NCBI GenBank assembly: GCA_031401235.1
Contig: JANNRJ010000030.1
Location: 1-64,000, forward strand
Length of the DNA stretch: 64,000 nucleotides
Source of the DNA: UBA3006 sp031401235
Lineage (GTDB): Bacteria; Actinomycetota; Acidimicrobiia; Acidimicrobiales; Ilumatobacteraceae
Direction of reading: 5' to 3'
The notes beneath the pieces are model-generated. The model did not search any database, was not told the origin of the DNA, and saw only the letters and a program-made list of their open reading frames with translations. Positions 17,097 to 24,783 of the stretch are shown here, piece after piece. The position numbers and the translations under genes were made by a program. Position 1 is the first letter of the stretch. Every line of letters begins with the position of its first letter.

Positions 17097-17738
17097 ATGT
17101 CACTGCGAGATCGACGGGAGCAATACGAAACTTCCGGTCTTGAGCGACATGACCTTTGCGACAATCCAAGTGAGCAATGGCATCGTTGGTATGCGGATGC
17201 CCTGGATGCGGGAGTCACCGAACCAAATGCGATGACTGTGGCGACTACCGGCCTAGATGGGGTACCCGATGCGCGTGTCGTGCTGGCCCGCGATGTGGAT
17301 GAGCGTGGAATCGTGTTCTATACCAATTACGCCAGTGATAAGAGCCAACAATTGCAAATCCATGCAGCAGCCGCCGCGGTTTTTGCTTGGCTAGACCTTC
17401 ATCGACAAATTCGTATTCGCGGTGTAGTGGAAAAAGTCTCCGATGACAATAGTGACGAATACTTTTCTTCCCGTCCGCGAGAGTCTCAAATTGGTGCTTG
17501 GGCATCACCACAGTCGCAAGTGATTCCGGATCGTGCATTCCTGGAGCGACGAGTTTCCCAATTCAACGACCAATTCAAGGATGAGTCCGTGCCGCGTCCC
17601 CCAACCTGGGGCGGTTGGCGATTGTTGCCGACCCAATTTGAATTTTGGCAAGGTCGACCAAGTCGATTACACGACCGATTTCGGTATACGCATGTTGATG
17701 CTGCCCAGAGTTGGTTGATTGAGCGTTTGGCTCCCTGA
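17097..17738 (+). CDS. pdxH: Pyridoxamine/pyridoxine 5'-phosphate oxidase
   Basis: This FMN-dependent oxidase converts PNP or PMP to pyridoxal phosphate. The FMN-binding stretch PDARVVLARDVDERGIVFYTNY and the C-terminal signature EFWQGRPSRLHDRFRY are complete. The ATG at 17097 gives 213 residues, the usual size; a TTG two codons earlier is possible. It follows serS closely and is probably cotranscribed. It ends 5 bp from a convergent gene. Confidence 0.95.
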   Translation: MSLRDRREQYETSGLERHDLCDNPSEQWHRWYADALDAGVTEPNAMTVATTGLDGVPDARVVLARDVDERGIVFYTNYASDKSQQLQIHAAAAAVFAWLDLHRQIRIRGVVEKVSDDNSDEYFSSRPRESQIGAWASPQSQVIPDRAFLERRVSQFNDQFKDESVPRPPTWGGWRLLPTQFEFWQGRPSRLHDRFRYTHVDAAQSWLIERLAP

Positions 17739-17743
17739 CTCCA

Positions 17744-18349
17744 CTAATTGGCTAAAGCCGGCCAGCTTGATGCTGCCGCCACAAGCCCGTCGACGAGTGC
17801 TTGAGTGTGCGGGGTGAGGGCTGGACCTTCCCAGTTTGACCAATATGGACTCTTTCCCCTGACGCGTGGCGGAAGTTCAATTTGCACCCCACCTCCACGC
17901 GGCAAGTTCACCGGATTGAGCGGGTGCTGTCCGGCCAATTCAGCCGGAATTTGCTGGAGGTCGTGTTCGATGTCGTATCCAGGAAGCCAAGACCGTAAGT
18001 GTTGAGCGACATGCGATGCAAGTTCGCGATTTCTACCGCCGAGGAGAAGTGTGGTGAACAAACCCTTGCGGCCGTATCCATGAACGGTGACCACTACATC
18101 CACGTGATCGATAAAGGAAGCTAGCGCGGGGGAATCCGACGGATCAATTTTATGTGAGTCAATATGCCACTTCAAATCTGGTGGTTGGTGAACTCCGTAA
18201 TATGAGGCTCCCGACTTTTCAGCCGCCAAACGGGCGACTACATCGGTGTGTTCCTCCAGCGAACCGCCGTGGAAAGCCATAAATCCAAATGAACTACGAA
18301 GTTCACAAAATTCTTCAACGCCGGGGTGTGCAAGCAATCGTTTGAACAT
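17744..18349 (-). CDS. Poly-gamma-glutamate hydrolase family protein
   Basis: This 201-residue protein resembles the PF05908 family (zinc-dependent poly-gamma-glutamate hydrolases, first annotated as phage-related). Likely metal and active-site parts are MAFHGGSLEEHTD near residue 24, SHKIDPSDSPAL, VVVTVHGYGRKG and the C-terminal GGGVQIELPPRVRG. The ATG at 18349 overlaps the ccdA stop; a longer reading frame would lie inside ccdA and is not supported. No signal peptide is seen, so it is probably cytosolic. The substrate in this organism is unknown; it may be acyl or peptide material instead of phage capsule. Confidence 0.75.
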   Translation of the reverse strand: MFKRLLAHPGVEEFCELRSSFGFMAFHGGSLEEHTDVVARLAAEKSGASYYGVHQPPDLKWHIDSHKIDPSDSPALASFIDHVDVVVTVHGYGRKGLFTTLLLGGRNRELASHVAQHLRSWLPGYDIEHDLQQIPAELAGQHPLNPVNLPRGGGVQIELPPRVRGKSPYWSNWEGPALTPHTQALVDGLVAAASSWPALAN

Positions 18350-19236
18350 CACTTCACTATTTGCTGCGACTCGGGGGCGCGTCGGCGTTGCACAACGAGA
18401 ACCAACGCGAACCCAACAATGATGATGAATATAAGCGCGAGTTTTGGTGACCCTTGGCGTTGCAGAAATGTCGCCACCTGCGTTTGCCAACTCTCAACCC
18501 GCCGCAGTATCGGATTTTTGGTGGTGGATTCGGAGATAGCCAGATACCAGTACCAAGTGAGATATCCGCCAGTGAGAATGATAAATATTGCCGCCAGGCG
18601 GTCGACATAGTGCAATCCACCGCGCAAGAACCTAAGTAATCCGCTCTGGGCAAAGGCGAGAGTGACCGTAAGCGCGCTCACCAGTAGGGCCATGCCCACG
18701 CCATATAGTCCGATGCTCAAGACCCCAGATATGAACCCGTTAGTACCGATGCTGCCAAAGATTGCTGTAGTAAGAAAGCCAATCGTGCAGCCAATCGACG
18801 CAATTGCATAGGCAACACCAAAGAGGAACATTGCCGGAAAAGTTCGATCCCGTCCTCCGGAAATGTTTGGTGTGGTCAGTGGAGGTTTCCAACCCGCAAG
18901 CATCGCCAAGCCGATGAAGATGAGCGCGATTCCGATGGCAATCCCGGCATATTTTGCGTTCAGTTCTAGCCACTGAGTAAATAGGCGGGAAATGGTACCG
19001 ACAACCAAAAACACGGCAATGAAACCGACCGACACCGCAGTACTCACCGTGAGGGCCCGACGAAGCGAAGCACGTTGCGTGCTTTTCCCGTCAGATTTGT
19101 CGAGTCCCAAAAAATACAATAGATAAGCGGGGAGCAAGACAAACCCGCACGGGTTTACTGCTGCCAGTACCCCAAGCAAAAAGCTGTAAGCAAAGTTGCC
19201 TTGTATCGCAAGCAGACTCGACTGAATCGCTGTCAT
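18349..19236 (-). CDS. ccdA: CcdA/DsbD-type thiol-disulfide transporter
   Basis: This membrane protein has six core helices and the two reactive Cys of the CcdA family: Cys30 in VNPCGFVLLP and Cys150 in SIGCTIGF. It carries reducing power from cytosolic thioredoxin to the outer face of the membrane, where TlpA-like proteins reduce apocytochrome c or copper-binding Cys pairs. The C-terminus, with one extra helix and a basic tail, makes it longer (295 residues) than minimal CcdA. The start overlaps the tlpA stop by 4 nt. It probably supports maturation of the cytochrome c domain of CoxB. Confidence 0.9.
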   Translation of the reverse strand: MTAIQSSLLAIQGNFAYSFLLGVLAAVNPCGFVLLPAYLLYFLGLDKSDGKSTQRASLRRALTVSTAVSVGFIAVFLVVGTISRLFTQWLELNAKYAGIAIGIALIFIGLAMLAGWKPPLTTPNISGGRDRTFPAMFLFGVAYAIASIGCTIGFLTTAIFGSIGTNGFISGVLSIGLYGVGMALLVSALTVTLAFAQSGLLRFLRGGLHYVDRLAAIFIILTGGYLTWYWYLAISESTTKNPILRRVESWQTQVATFLQRQGSPKLALIFIIIVGFALVLVVQRRRAPESQQIVK

Positions 19237-19811
19237 GCTGGAAATACTTCAGAAATGATTGCATCAAGAGTCGATTCGGTGAGCTCACCGGCATGTTGAT
19301 TGACGATTCGACCTTCGCTAGTGACAAATATGGTGAACGGGGCGGTAGCAATACCCAACGCTGCGACCAATGCACCAGACGGCTCGGTGAACATCTCGTA
19401 GACTACGTCGTATTTTTTGGCAAATGCTTGAGCAACTGAAGCTGAGTCGTTCATGTTCAGACCAATAAAGCGAATTGAATCCCCATACTTGCGATGTGCT
19501 GTGGCGAGGACCGGCATTTCGCGGCGACATGGTTCGCAGGTGGAGAACCAAAAATTGATCAACAGTGGTGTGCCAATCAAATCAGAAGTCGACATCGTCG
19601 TGCCGCCCAGAGAGATTATTGGGCTAGTGGGGAGAGTCTTGCCCGCTAATTCATCATTGGTGCCAATTGTCGGGTAGGGGGCTATGCCAGGAGTCGTGAG
19701 GACCGCATCAATGGCAGGTGTTGAGTGGGCGCTCCACCACCAACCGATGACCACGCTCAGTACTAGAGCTGAGATGATGGATGTGAGTCGGAGTCGGGCT
19801 TTGGTAGGCAC
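19233..19811 (-). CDS. tlpA: TlpA/ResA-like thioredoxin-fold lipid-face reductase
   Basis: This 192-residue thioredoxin-fold protein has an N-terminal signal anchor (residues 8-27, VIGWWW). The redox motif is Cys92-Glu-Pro-Cys95 in FWFSTCEPCRREMP, and a cis-Pro follows in ATAPFTIFV. Proteins of this type work outside the membrane and take electrons from CcdA, to which this gene is translationally coupled. The targets are probably apocytochrome heme motifs or CuA cysteines. Specificity between ResA, TlpA and CcmG types cannot be decided. Confidence 0.88.
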   Translation of the reverse strand: MPTKARLRLTSIISALVLSVVIGWWWSAHSTPAIDAVLTTPGIAPYPTIGTNDELAGKTLPTSPIISLGGTTMSTSDLIGTPLLINFWFSTCEPCRREMPVLATAHRKYGDSIRFIGLNMNDSASVAQAFAKKYDVVYEMFTEPSGALVAALGIATAPFTIFVTSEGRIVNQHAGELTESTLDAIISEVFPA

Positions 19812-19867
19812 GACTGCAGACTACTGAGCGATACCCACCAACAGATATCACAAGGTCGAGGTAATAG

Positions 19868-20215
19868 TCACGCCACAAGGTGAGCGGGAATGGGAACCTC
19901 TTGCACGACTGTCCGGCAAATATTGCGAGTAGCCGGTCGACCCCGGGGACGCTTCGTTGTACAAATTCGACCCTCGTCCAACAGTTCACCTCCCCATACC
20001 CCCCATGGTTCACTACGTTCCAGTGCGCCCTGTAGACACTGAACTCGCGATGAACATTTGGAGCAAATTACTTTGGCCCGAGATACATCGACGAACTCGT
20101 CAGAAAAGAAGAGGTACGACAGCGTGCCGTTTCCGTCGCTACACCGCTTAGGTGAGAGAACGAGAACTTGATCGTCGAACTCATTCGAAGTTGATTGTGT
20201 CGCAAGTGTTTGCAT
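19868..20215 (-). CDS. whiB7: WhiB7-like iron-sulfur transcription regulator
   Basis: This 115-residue protein has the four Cys of the WhiB [4Fe-4S] cluster (Cys25, Cys51, Cys54, Cys60). The block EPWGVWGGELLDEG follows, then KRPRGRP, an AT-hook. The combination of EPWGVWGGE with a C-terminal RGRP is that of WhiB7, which activates antibiotic-response genes with the primary sigma factor. In Mycobacterium WhiB7 it binds AT-rich DNA upstream of -35 boxes. A 25-residue tail beyond the AT-hook is longer than in mycobacteria. The gene has a structured leader of about 300-400 nt, consistent with WhiB7-type control. Confidence 0.9.
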   Translation of the reverse strand: MQTLATQSTSNEFDDQVLVLSPKRCSDGNGTLSYLFFSDEFVDVSRAKVICSKCSSRVQCLQGALERSEPWGVWGGELLDEGRICTTKRPRGRPATRNICRTVVQEVPIPAHLVA

Positions 20216-20268
20216 GATGTTGTCCTGTCTTATGACTGTTTATGTCTTGTGAATAGTGATGAATTGGC

Positions 20269-20347
20269 TTCACGTCGGAGAGCTTGGGGGGAAAACAAAA
20301 AGACCGCCGGTTTTACCCGACGGCCTCGTGGAACTCTCCGACGTGAA
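20269..20347 (-). promoter_or_regulatory. Structured whiB7 leader: long inverted repeat around the terminator
   Basis: On the minus strand TTCACGTCGGAGAG (20347-20334) is perfectly complementary to CTCTCCGACGTGAA (20282-20269), a 14-bp stem enclosing the terminator hairpin. In addition, CCCGACACCTCG (20381-20370), inside the last codons of the small leader ORF, can pair with CGAGGCCGTCGGG (20328-20316). That gives 11 bp with a small internal loop and uses the left arm of the terminator, so it would act as an antiterminator. The layout is that of ribosome-controlled attenuation. Pairings were worked out by eye; no folding energy was computed. Confidence 0.7.
20292..20325 (-). terminator. Intrinsic terminator in the whiB7 leader (attenuator)
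   Basis: On the minus strand GGCCGTCGG, loop GTAAAA and CCGGCGGTC form a 9-bp GC-rich stem (two G-U pairs), followed by TTTTTGTTTT. This is a good rho-independent terminator placed about 80 nt before the whiB7 start, so it would stop most transcripts before the gene. It makes no sense as a terminator on the plus strand, which lacks the T run. A run of six C follows the T tract. Confidence 0.78.
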
Positions 20348-20352
20348 ATCTT

Positions 20353-20523
20353 TTACGTCTGGTGCCTGCCGAGGTGTCGGGCCGGTCGATTGGTGAGATA
20401 TTTCACCGTTGCGGCCTGATTAGTAAACCAGCGTGACATGCTGGCAATTGCAATGGTAAAACCAAATGCGCGCATGCCTACGACCATTGCCGTGGAGTCC
20501 GAGAGGTAAGTTGCGCTGAACAT
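20353..20523 (-). CDS. Small leader ORF upstream of whiB7 (putative attenuator peptide)
   Basis: An open frame of 56 codons, starting at the ATG at 20523 (in-frame alternatives are a TTG at 20538 and several internal ATGs), ends at TAA 20353-20355. The stop lies 5 nt before the 14-bp leader stem and about 28 nt before the terminator. The peptide (ending NRPARHLGRHQT) matches no known family. Upstream ORFs that sense translation arrest are known in whiB7 leaders of mycobacteria and streptomycetes. Position and the overlap of its last codons with the antiterminator strand support that role; translation itself is not shown. The actual start may be an internal ATG. Confidence 0.5.
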   Translation of the reverse strand: MFSATYLSDSTAMVVGMRAFGFTIAIASMSRWFTNQAATVKYLTNRPARHLGRHQT

Positions 20524-20613
20524 GAACCATGAAGGCAATCACACCGAGTGCTCAATTGCAAGCGATTTAACACAAAAGTTGTGTGATCCAATACTGGCTA
20601 GGGTCAAAGGGCG

Positions 20614-21369
20614 ATGCCTCGACCTCTAGATCCCATACCTGAGCCAGTTCGCGGCAGGGTATTCGCCACTGAACGCAGGGTTCGCCTCGGCGATGTAAGT
20701 CCAAAGGGCCGTCTCCGACTTGATGCAACGGCTCGATATTTGCAAGACATTGCCAACGACGATGCAGTCGACGGCGCATACTCGGACATTCATGGATGGG
20801 TGGTGCGCAGAACCGAAATGTGGGTTCATCAGTTTCCGGTGTACATGGATGACATTAATTTGCGTACGTGGTGCGGTGGGTACGGATCACATTGGGCCGA
20901 GCGCCGCACACAAATTGTTTCGACCTCTGGTGCGCTGATTGAGACGGCCGCATTGTGGGTTCATGTGAATCTTCAGACTCTGCGATCAACCCCGTTACCA
21001 AGCGACTTTTTGCCAATTGTTGACCTGGCCAGTGGCGGTCGAAAAGTCAGCGCCAAATTAACCATCGGCAAACACTTACCGCCTCTCAACGAGAACTCGG
21101 TGAATGTCAGGCCGTGGCCGGTTCGATTTACCGACATGGATGCAGTTGGACATATGAACAACGCTTCGTATTGGATTGCGTTGGAGGAGTATTTGTCTCG
21201 GCATGGATCTCGCCGAGCGCCACTTCATGCCACGGTGGAACATCATCTAGCAATTGATCCAGGTAGTTCAGTTCGAGTATTTGAAGATCAAATTGATGAT
21301 CGCGTCATCTTGCGTCATGTCTTGGACGGTGGAGTCGTCGCAGCGGTGACTCAACTCGTTTCGTTGTAA
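20614..21369 (+). CDS. Acyl-ACP thioesterase (FatA/FatB-like)
   Basis: This 251-residue double-hotdog protein resembles bacterial acyl-ACP thioesterases. The first domain carries GRLRLDATARYLQDIANDDA and GWVVRRTEMWVHQFP; the second carries VRFTDMDAVGHMNNASYWIALEEYL, where the Asp/His/Asn set is the active-site region. It should release fatty acids from acyl carrier protein in the cytosol. It is divergent from the whiB7 leader, sharing an intergenic space of about 90 bp with the leader ORF, and is monocistronic. An acyl-CoA specificity is also possible. Confidence 0.85.
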   Translation: MPRPLDPIPEPVRGRVFATERRVRLGDVSPKGRLRLDATARYLQDIANDDAVDGAYSDIHGWVVRRTEMWVHQFPVYMDDINLRTWCGGYGSHWAERRTQIVSTSGALIETAALWVHVNLQTLRSTPLPSDFLPIVDLASGGRKVSAKLTIGKHLPPLNENSVNVRPWPVRFTDMDAVGHMNNASYWIALEEYLSRHGSRRAPLHATVEHHLAIDPGSSVRVFEDQIDDRVILRHVLDGGVVAAVTQLVSL

Positions 21370-21379
21370 ATCAAAAAAC

Positions 21380-22423
21380 TCAGGTGTGCGTGTATTGGCG
21401 CACACCCTTGTCGGTGTGATAGTCAAACTCGCCTCGAATCCGCAGATGCTCTAAATGGGCATATGTTTCACTGTCGGCCATGGGACCCTGAGCCCGGGCA
21501 GAAAACAGATGACCTGAGAATTCTGTGACGGATGCCGGCTTGGCAAACTCCGTGGATATTTGGCGCAGTTTTTCGAGCCGTTGCAGGTGATGCTCCTTTA
21601 TCACTTCACAACGGCCAGCCAGATCTGTAAACGGGTTGCCGTGGGCTGGTAGCGAGATAGTCACTTCTGAACCGAATGCGGCAACTTTGTCTAGTGAGGC
21701 AAAGAAACCGGCTAGCGGATCGGCGGCCGTTGTCATTCCTGAAATGTGCGGAGTGATGTTTGGCAAAACATGGTCACCACACAACATGACTCCGGCCTCC
21801 GCATCAAAGAGACAGAGATGATCCTCGGTGTGGCCGGGAGTGTGAATTGCCACCCATTCTCGATTTGCAAGTGAAATATGTTCACCTTCGGCAAGACGGA
21901 TGGTTGGTCGCGGAGATGGGAACAAAGTCGGAGCCGATCGACGGAGTTGAAATAACAATCGTCGGCGAAGCGAAAATTTGAAGCCGTCTCCTCCCCATGG
22001 AGTGTTGTCCCAAGTTGGGTGTTGCGGTAATGGATTTTCGATGTCCACATCGTCTGGCTCGGTCGGGTCGTACCACAAACGAAAACTCTCATGAGTAATG
22101 ATGTCGGCACCAGTTTCCTTGCGTAGACGGGCGGCGCCCCCGAAATGATCCGGATGACTATGCGTGATGACGATTGAATGCACCCGCTTGAGGGGAATTC
22201 CAATGGCGTGCAATCGAGCCTTGAGCGCCTTCCACGATTCGCGTCCGGGAAGTCCCGGATCAATAACTGCCACCCCCCGTTTGTCCTCCAGCACATACAT
22301 ATTCACGTGTCCGAGTCCAGGCAACGAAATAGGAAGTTGGGTGCGGAAAATATTCGGTGCAACTTCAACTATTTCAGTGCTAGCCGGAAGTTGTTCCTGT
22401 TTAGGAGGTCGCGGCTCACTCAT
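21380..22423 (-). CDS. Metallo-beta-lactamase-fold hydrolase
   Basis: This MBL-fold protein of 347 residues has the metal-binding motif ITHSHPDHFGGAARL (HxHxDH) near residue 90, then HTPGHTEDHLCL, MLCGDHVLP and LPAHGNPF, together giving the second metal site. A C-terminal winged-helix-like part of about 70 residues (LEKLRQISTEFAKPASV) is common in the group that hydrolyses thioester or lactone substrates. The true substrate cannot be inferred. It overlaps the orn gene by 8 nt and is probably cotranscribed with it. Confidence 0.85.
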   Translation of the reverse strand: MSEPRPPKQEQLPASTEIVEVAPNIFRTQLPISLPGLGHVNMYVLEDKRGVAVIDPGLPGRESWKALKARLHAIGIPLKRVHSIVITHSHPDHFGGAARLRKETGADIITHESFRLWYDPTEPDDVDIENPLPQHPTWDNTPWGGDGFKFSLRRRLLFQLRRSAPTLFPSPRPTIRLAEGEHISLANREWVAIHTPGHTEDHLCLFDAEAGVMLCGDHVLPNITPHISGMTTAADPLAGFFASLDKVAAFGSEVTISLPAHGNPFTDLAGRCEVIKEHHLQRLEKLRQISTEFAKPASVTEFSGHLFSARAQGPMADSETYAHLEHLRIRGEFDYHTDKGVRQYTHT

Positions 22424-23018
22424 TGGTATCAGGATCGTTGATCACCAAATCAGACACAGCACCGGTCGTATCGTTGATGGTTGGTGGAGGAACAAAAAAA
22501 TTGTCGCGATAGAAGCTCAACTCACGAACACTTTCCTTCACATCGTCAAGGGCGCGGTGTAGTCCACTCTTTGACGTTCGATCTAGGCCGATTTTTGGAT
22601 ACCAACGCTTGGCCAGTTCCTTAATACTGGAGACATCGACACTTCGATAGTGGAGGTAATTTTCAATATCAGGAAGATACTTGGCGAGAAATCGTCGATC
22701 GGTACCGATTGAGTTTCCGCACAGTGGTACTGACCTGGGATCTGGCACGTGAAGTTTGATGAAATCCAGAGTTTGCTGTCCTGCTTCTTCCAATGTGATC
22801 GTCGAAGCCGCGATAGCGACGAGCAGACCGGATTTAGTGTGCATTTCGACGACGAACGGATCCATCGCGGCCATTACTTCGGCGGATTGATGAATGACGA
22901 GGTCTGGACCTTCGGCGATGATTTTAAGATTGTCATCGGTAACTATTGTCGCGATTTCGACAATGACATCGATGGCCGGGTCTAGGCCCGTCATCTCCAA
23001 GTCCATCCACACAAGCAC
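22416..23018 (-). CDS. orn: Oligoribonuclease
   Basis: This DEDDh 3'-5' exonuclease degrades short oligoribonucleotides (and pGpG). Exo I is WMDLEMTGLD (Asp6, Glu8), exo II contains CGNSIGTDRRFLAKYLP, and exo III is HRALDDVKESVREL. The start is GTG (VLVWMDLEM), common for this gene. At 200 residues it has a tail of about 20 residues beyond the usual end. It is divergent from dut with 55 bp between. Confidence 0.95.
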   Translation of the reverse strand: MLVWMDLEMTGLDPAIDVIVEIATIVTDDNLKIIAEGPDLVIHQSAEVMAAMDPFVVEMHTKSGLLVAIAASTITLEEAGQQTLDFIKLHVPDPRSVPLCGNSIGTDRRFLAKYLPDIENYLHYRSVDVSSIKELAKRWYPKIGLDRTSKSGLHRALDDVKESVRELSFYRDNFFVPPPTINDTTGAVSDLVINDPDTNE

Positions 23019-23073
23019 CCCACGAATCTACGCCTTATACGGCCCCAATCGATGTGCCGTCTAAAGTCAACGG

Positions 23074-23508
23074 GTGGTGCAAATTGATGTTCGCCAACTT
23101 GACCCCGATTTGCCATTGCCGGCAACTGCACATATCGGCGATGCCGGAGTAGATCTCTTTGCGCGCCAAGACGTAGTGATTGCCCCTGCCGGTGGTCGAG
23201 TTCTTGTGCCTACAGGTATTGCCATTGCGATTCCAGATGGATATGTCGGTTTAGTTGTTCCGCGTAGTGGACTGGCGCACAAACACGGAGTCACCCTTGT
23301 CAATACCCCTGGAGTCATTGATAGTGGTTATCGCGGTGAATTACAGGTCGTGATAATCAATACTGACCCGACGATCTCGTATTCGGTGAAGCGAGGCGAT
23401 CGAATTGCTCAACTACTCATTCAGCGTACCGAGTCTGTGCAATGGGTGGCGGTCGACGATCTCGATGGCAACGATCGCGGCGGCGGTTTTGGCCACTCGG
23501 GTCGCTAG
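23074..23508 (+). CDS. dut: Deoxyuridine 5'-triphosphate nucleotidohydrolase
   Basis: This trimeric dUTPase has all five motifs: HIGDAGVDLFA (1), PRSGLAHKHGV (2), TPGVIDSGYRGELQV (3), RGDRIAQLLIQ (4) and the C-terminal GGGFGHSGR (5). It hydrolyses dUTP to dUMP and pyrophosphate, protecting DNA from uracil and supplying dUMP for thymidylate synthesis. The GTG start is at 23074 and the length of 144 residues is normal. It ends 10 bp before a convergent gene. Confidence 0.97.
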   Translation: MVQIDVRQLDPDLPLPATAHIGDAGVDLFARQDVVIAPAGGRVLVPTGIAIAIPDGYVGLVVPRSGLAHKHGVTLVNTPGVIDSGYRGELQVVIINTDPTISYSVKRGDRIAQLLIQRTESVQWVAVDDLDGNDRGGGFGHSGR

Positions 23509-23518
23509 TCAACTCACA

Positions 23519-24748
23519 TCAACTCCGCGGAAGTCGCGAGACAATAATCTCCTTGTCTTCCAGCTGAGTGATCTCTTGGTCGGTCAAGTTGAGAAGTTCA
23601 CGAAACACCGTTCGGTTGTCTTCACCGCGATACTTTGGTTCCCCGCGTACCGAAGTGTCGGAGCCAGAAAAATGCCATGGACTATTTGGAATACGAATCG
23701 TGCCTGTTCCGCGATCCGAAACATGAATGATGGCATTTCTTTCATGAGCCCAATCGGTCGCTGCAATTTCACTTGTACTGCGTAGACGCCCCATTGCAAG
23801 TTGATGCTTGGCCAAACGTCGCTCCAATTCGTCGGCGTTTGGCACACCAATCGCCCAGTTGCGAAAAATCTCCTGCAACTGATCGAGATTTGTGAGCCGA
23901 AGCTCAACATCAATAAACCGGGGATCGTTACGCAGGTACTCCATTTCCATCGCCGCCAGATAAAGCTCGAATGTGCCCTTTTCGGCGGGATGCCCACTTA
24001 CCACTACGACGGTTCCGTCCGCCACAGTAAGAATCGGATAATCGGCAGGTTGGAATGATCTAATCCAGCCAGGTTCGACTTCTTGATCCCAAAGTTGATC
24101 ATGGGCATGTTCATTCACGTAAAGCATGGTTTCAGCCATCGAGATGTCGATGTACTGACCTCGTCCAGTGCTTGTGCGCTGATAGAGCGCCGCCAAAATT
24201 GCGGCTGCCGATTCAATCGCCGTGTACACATCACCGTGGCTGTGTGGGTCGTTTGCATAATGGCCATCTCGAACATCACCTTGATGCTTGGTGATTCCAG
24301 TCTCAGCGTTAATCACTGGCGCATATGCACGTCGATCCATCCATGGCCCCGTTGAGCCATATCCCGTGATCGATGCATAGATGAGACGCGGGTGAGCCTT
24401 GGTCAGTGTCTCGTAATCAAGACCCAGTCGCTTCATCACCCCTGGTCGAAAGTTTTCAACGACGATGTCACAGCAAGCACTGAGTCGTTGCAATAGTTCC
24501 ACGGCTTCCGGTTTTGTCATATCGAGAGATATGTTTCGTTTTCCCGTGTTTTGTTGAATGAAGTAGGTCGACAGCGAGTTAACGCGTGGGTTGGTGAAGC
24601 GCGTAAGGTCGCCTGTTGGTGGCTCAACCTTGATCACATCAGCACCAAGATCGGCAAGCATCCGAGTGGCATGAGGACCGGATAGCACCCGTGTGAAATC
24701 CAGCACCCGCACACCGTCGAGGGGCCTCGAAGCAACTGACTCAGACAT
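23519..24748 (-). CDS. CaiB/BaiF (family III) CoA transferase
   Basis: This family III CoA transferase of 409 residues begins PLDGVRVLDFTRVLSGPHATRMLADLGADVIKVEPP, the classical N-terminal signature. GKRNISLDMTKPEAVELLQRL and VENFRPGVMKRLGLDYETL follow. A candidate catalytic Asp lies in SHGDVYTAIESAAAILAALY. Such enzymes transfer CoA between carboxylic acids in degradation of fatty, bile or aromatic acids. The substrate is not clear. It is followed upstream by an M20 hydrolase gene on the same strand, 35 bp away. Confidence 0.9.
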   Translation of the reverse strand: MSESVASRPLDGVRVLDFTRVLSGPHATRMLADLGADVIKVEPPTGDLTRFTNPRVNSLSTYFIQQNTGKRNISLDMTKPEAVELLQRLSACCDIVVENFRPGVMKRLGLDYETLTKAHPRLIYASITGYGSTGPWMDRRAYAPVINAETGITKHQGDVRDGHYANDPHSHGDVYTAIESAAAILAALYQRTSTGRGQYIDISMAETMLYVNEHAHDQLWDQEVEPGWIRSFQPADYPILTVADGTVVVVSGHPAEKGTFELYLAAMEMEYLRNDPRFIDVELRLTNLDQLQEIFRNWAIGVPNADELERRLAKHQLAMGRLRSTSEIAATDWAHERNAIIHVSDRGTGTIRIPNSPWHFSGSDTSVRGEPKYRGEDNRTVFRELLNLTDQEITQLEDKEIIVSRLPRS

Positions 24749-24783
24749 GATCGGACGACCGGAGAGGCAACGAAATGTCGCGT

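Noticed and set aside
20297..20325. A 6C RNA (actinobacterial non-coding RNA) in the whiB7 leader
   Set aside because: Only one run of six C follows the terminator; the motif needs two C-rich hairpin loops. The position fits an attenuator better.
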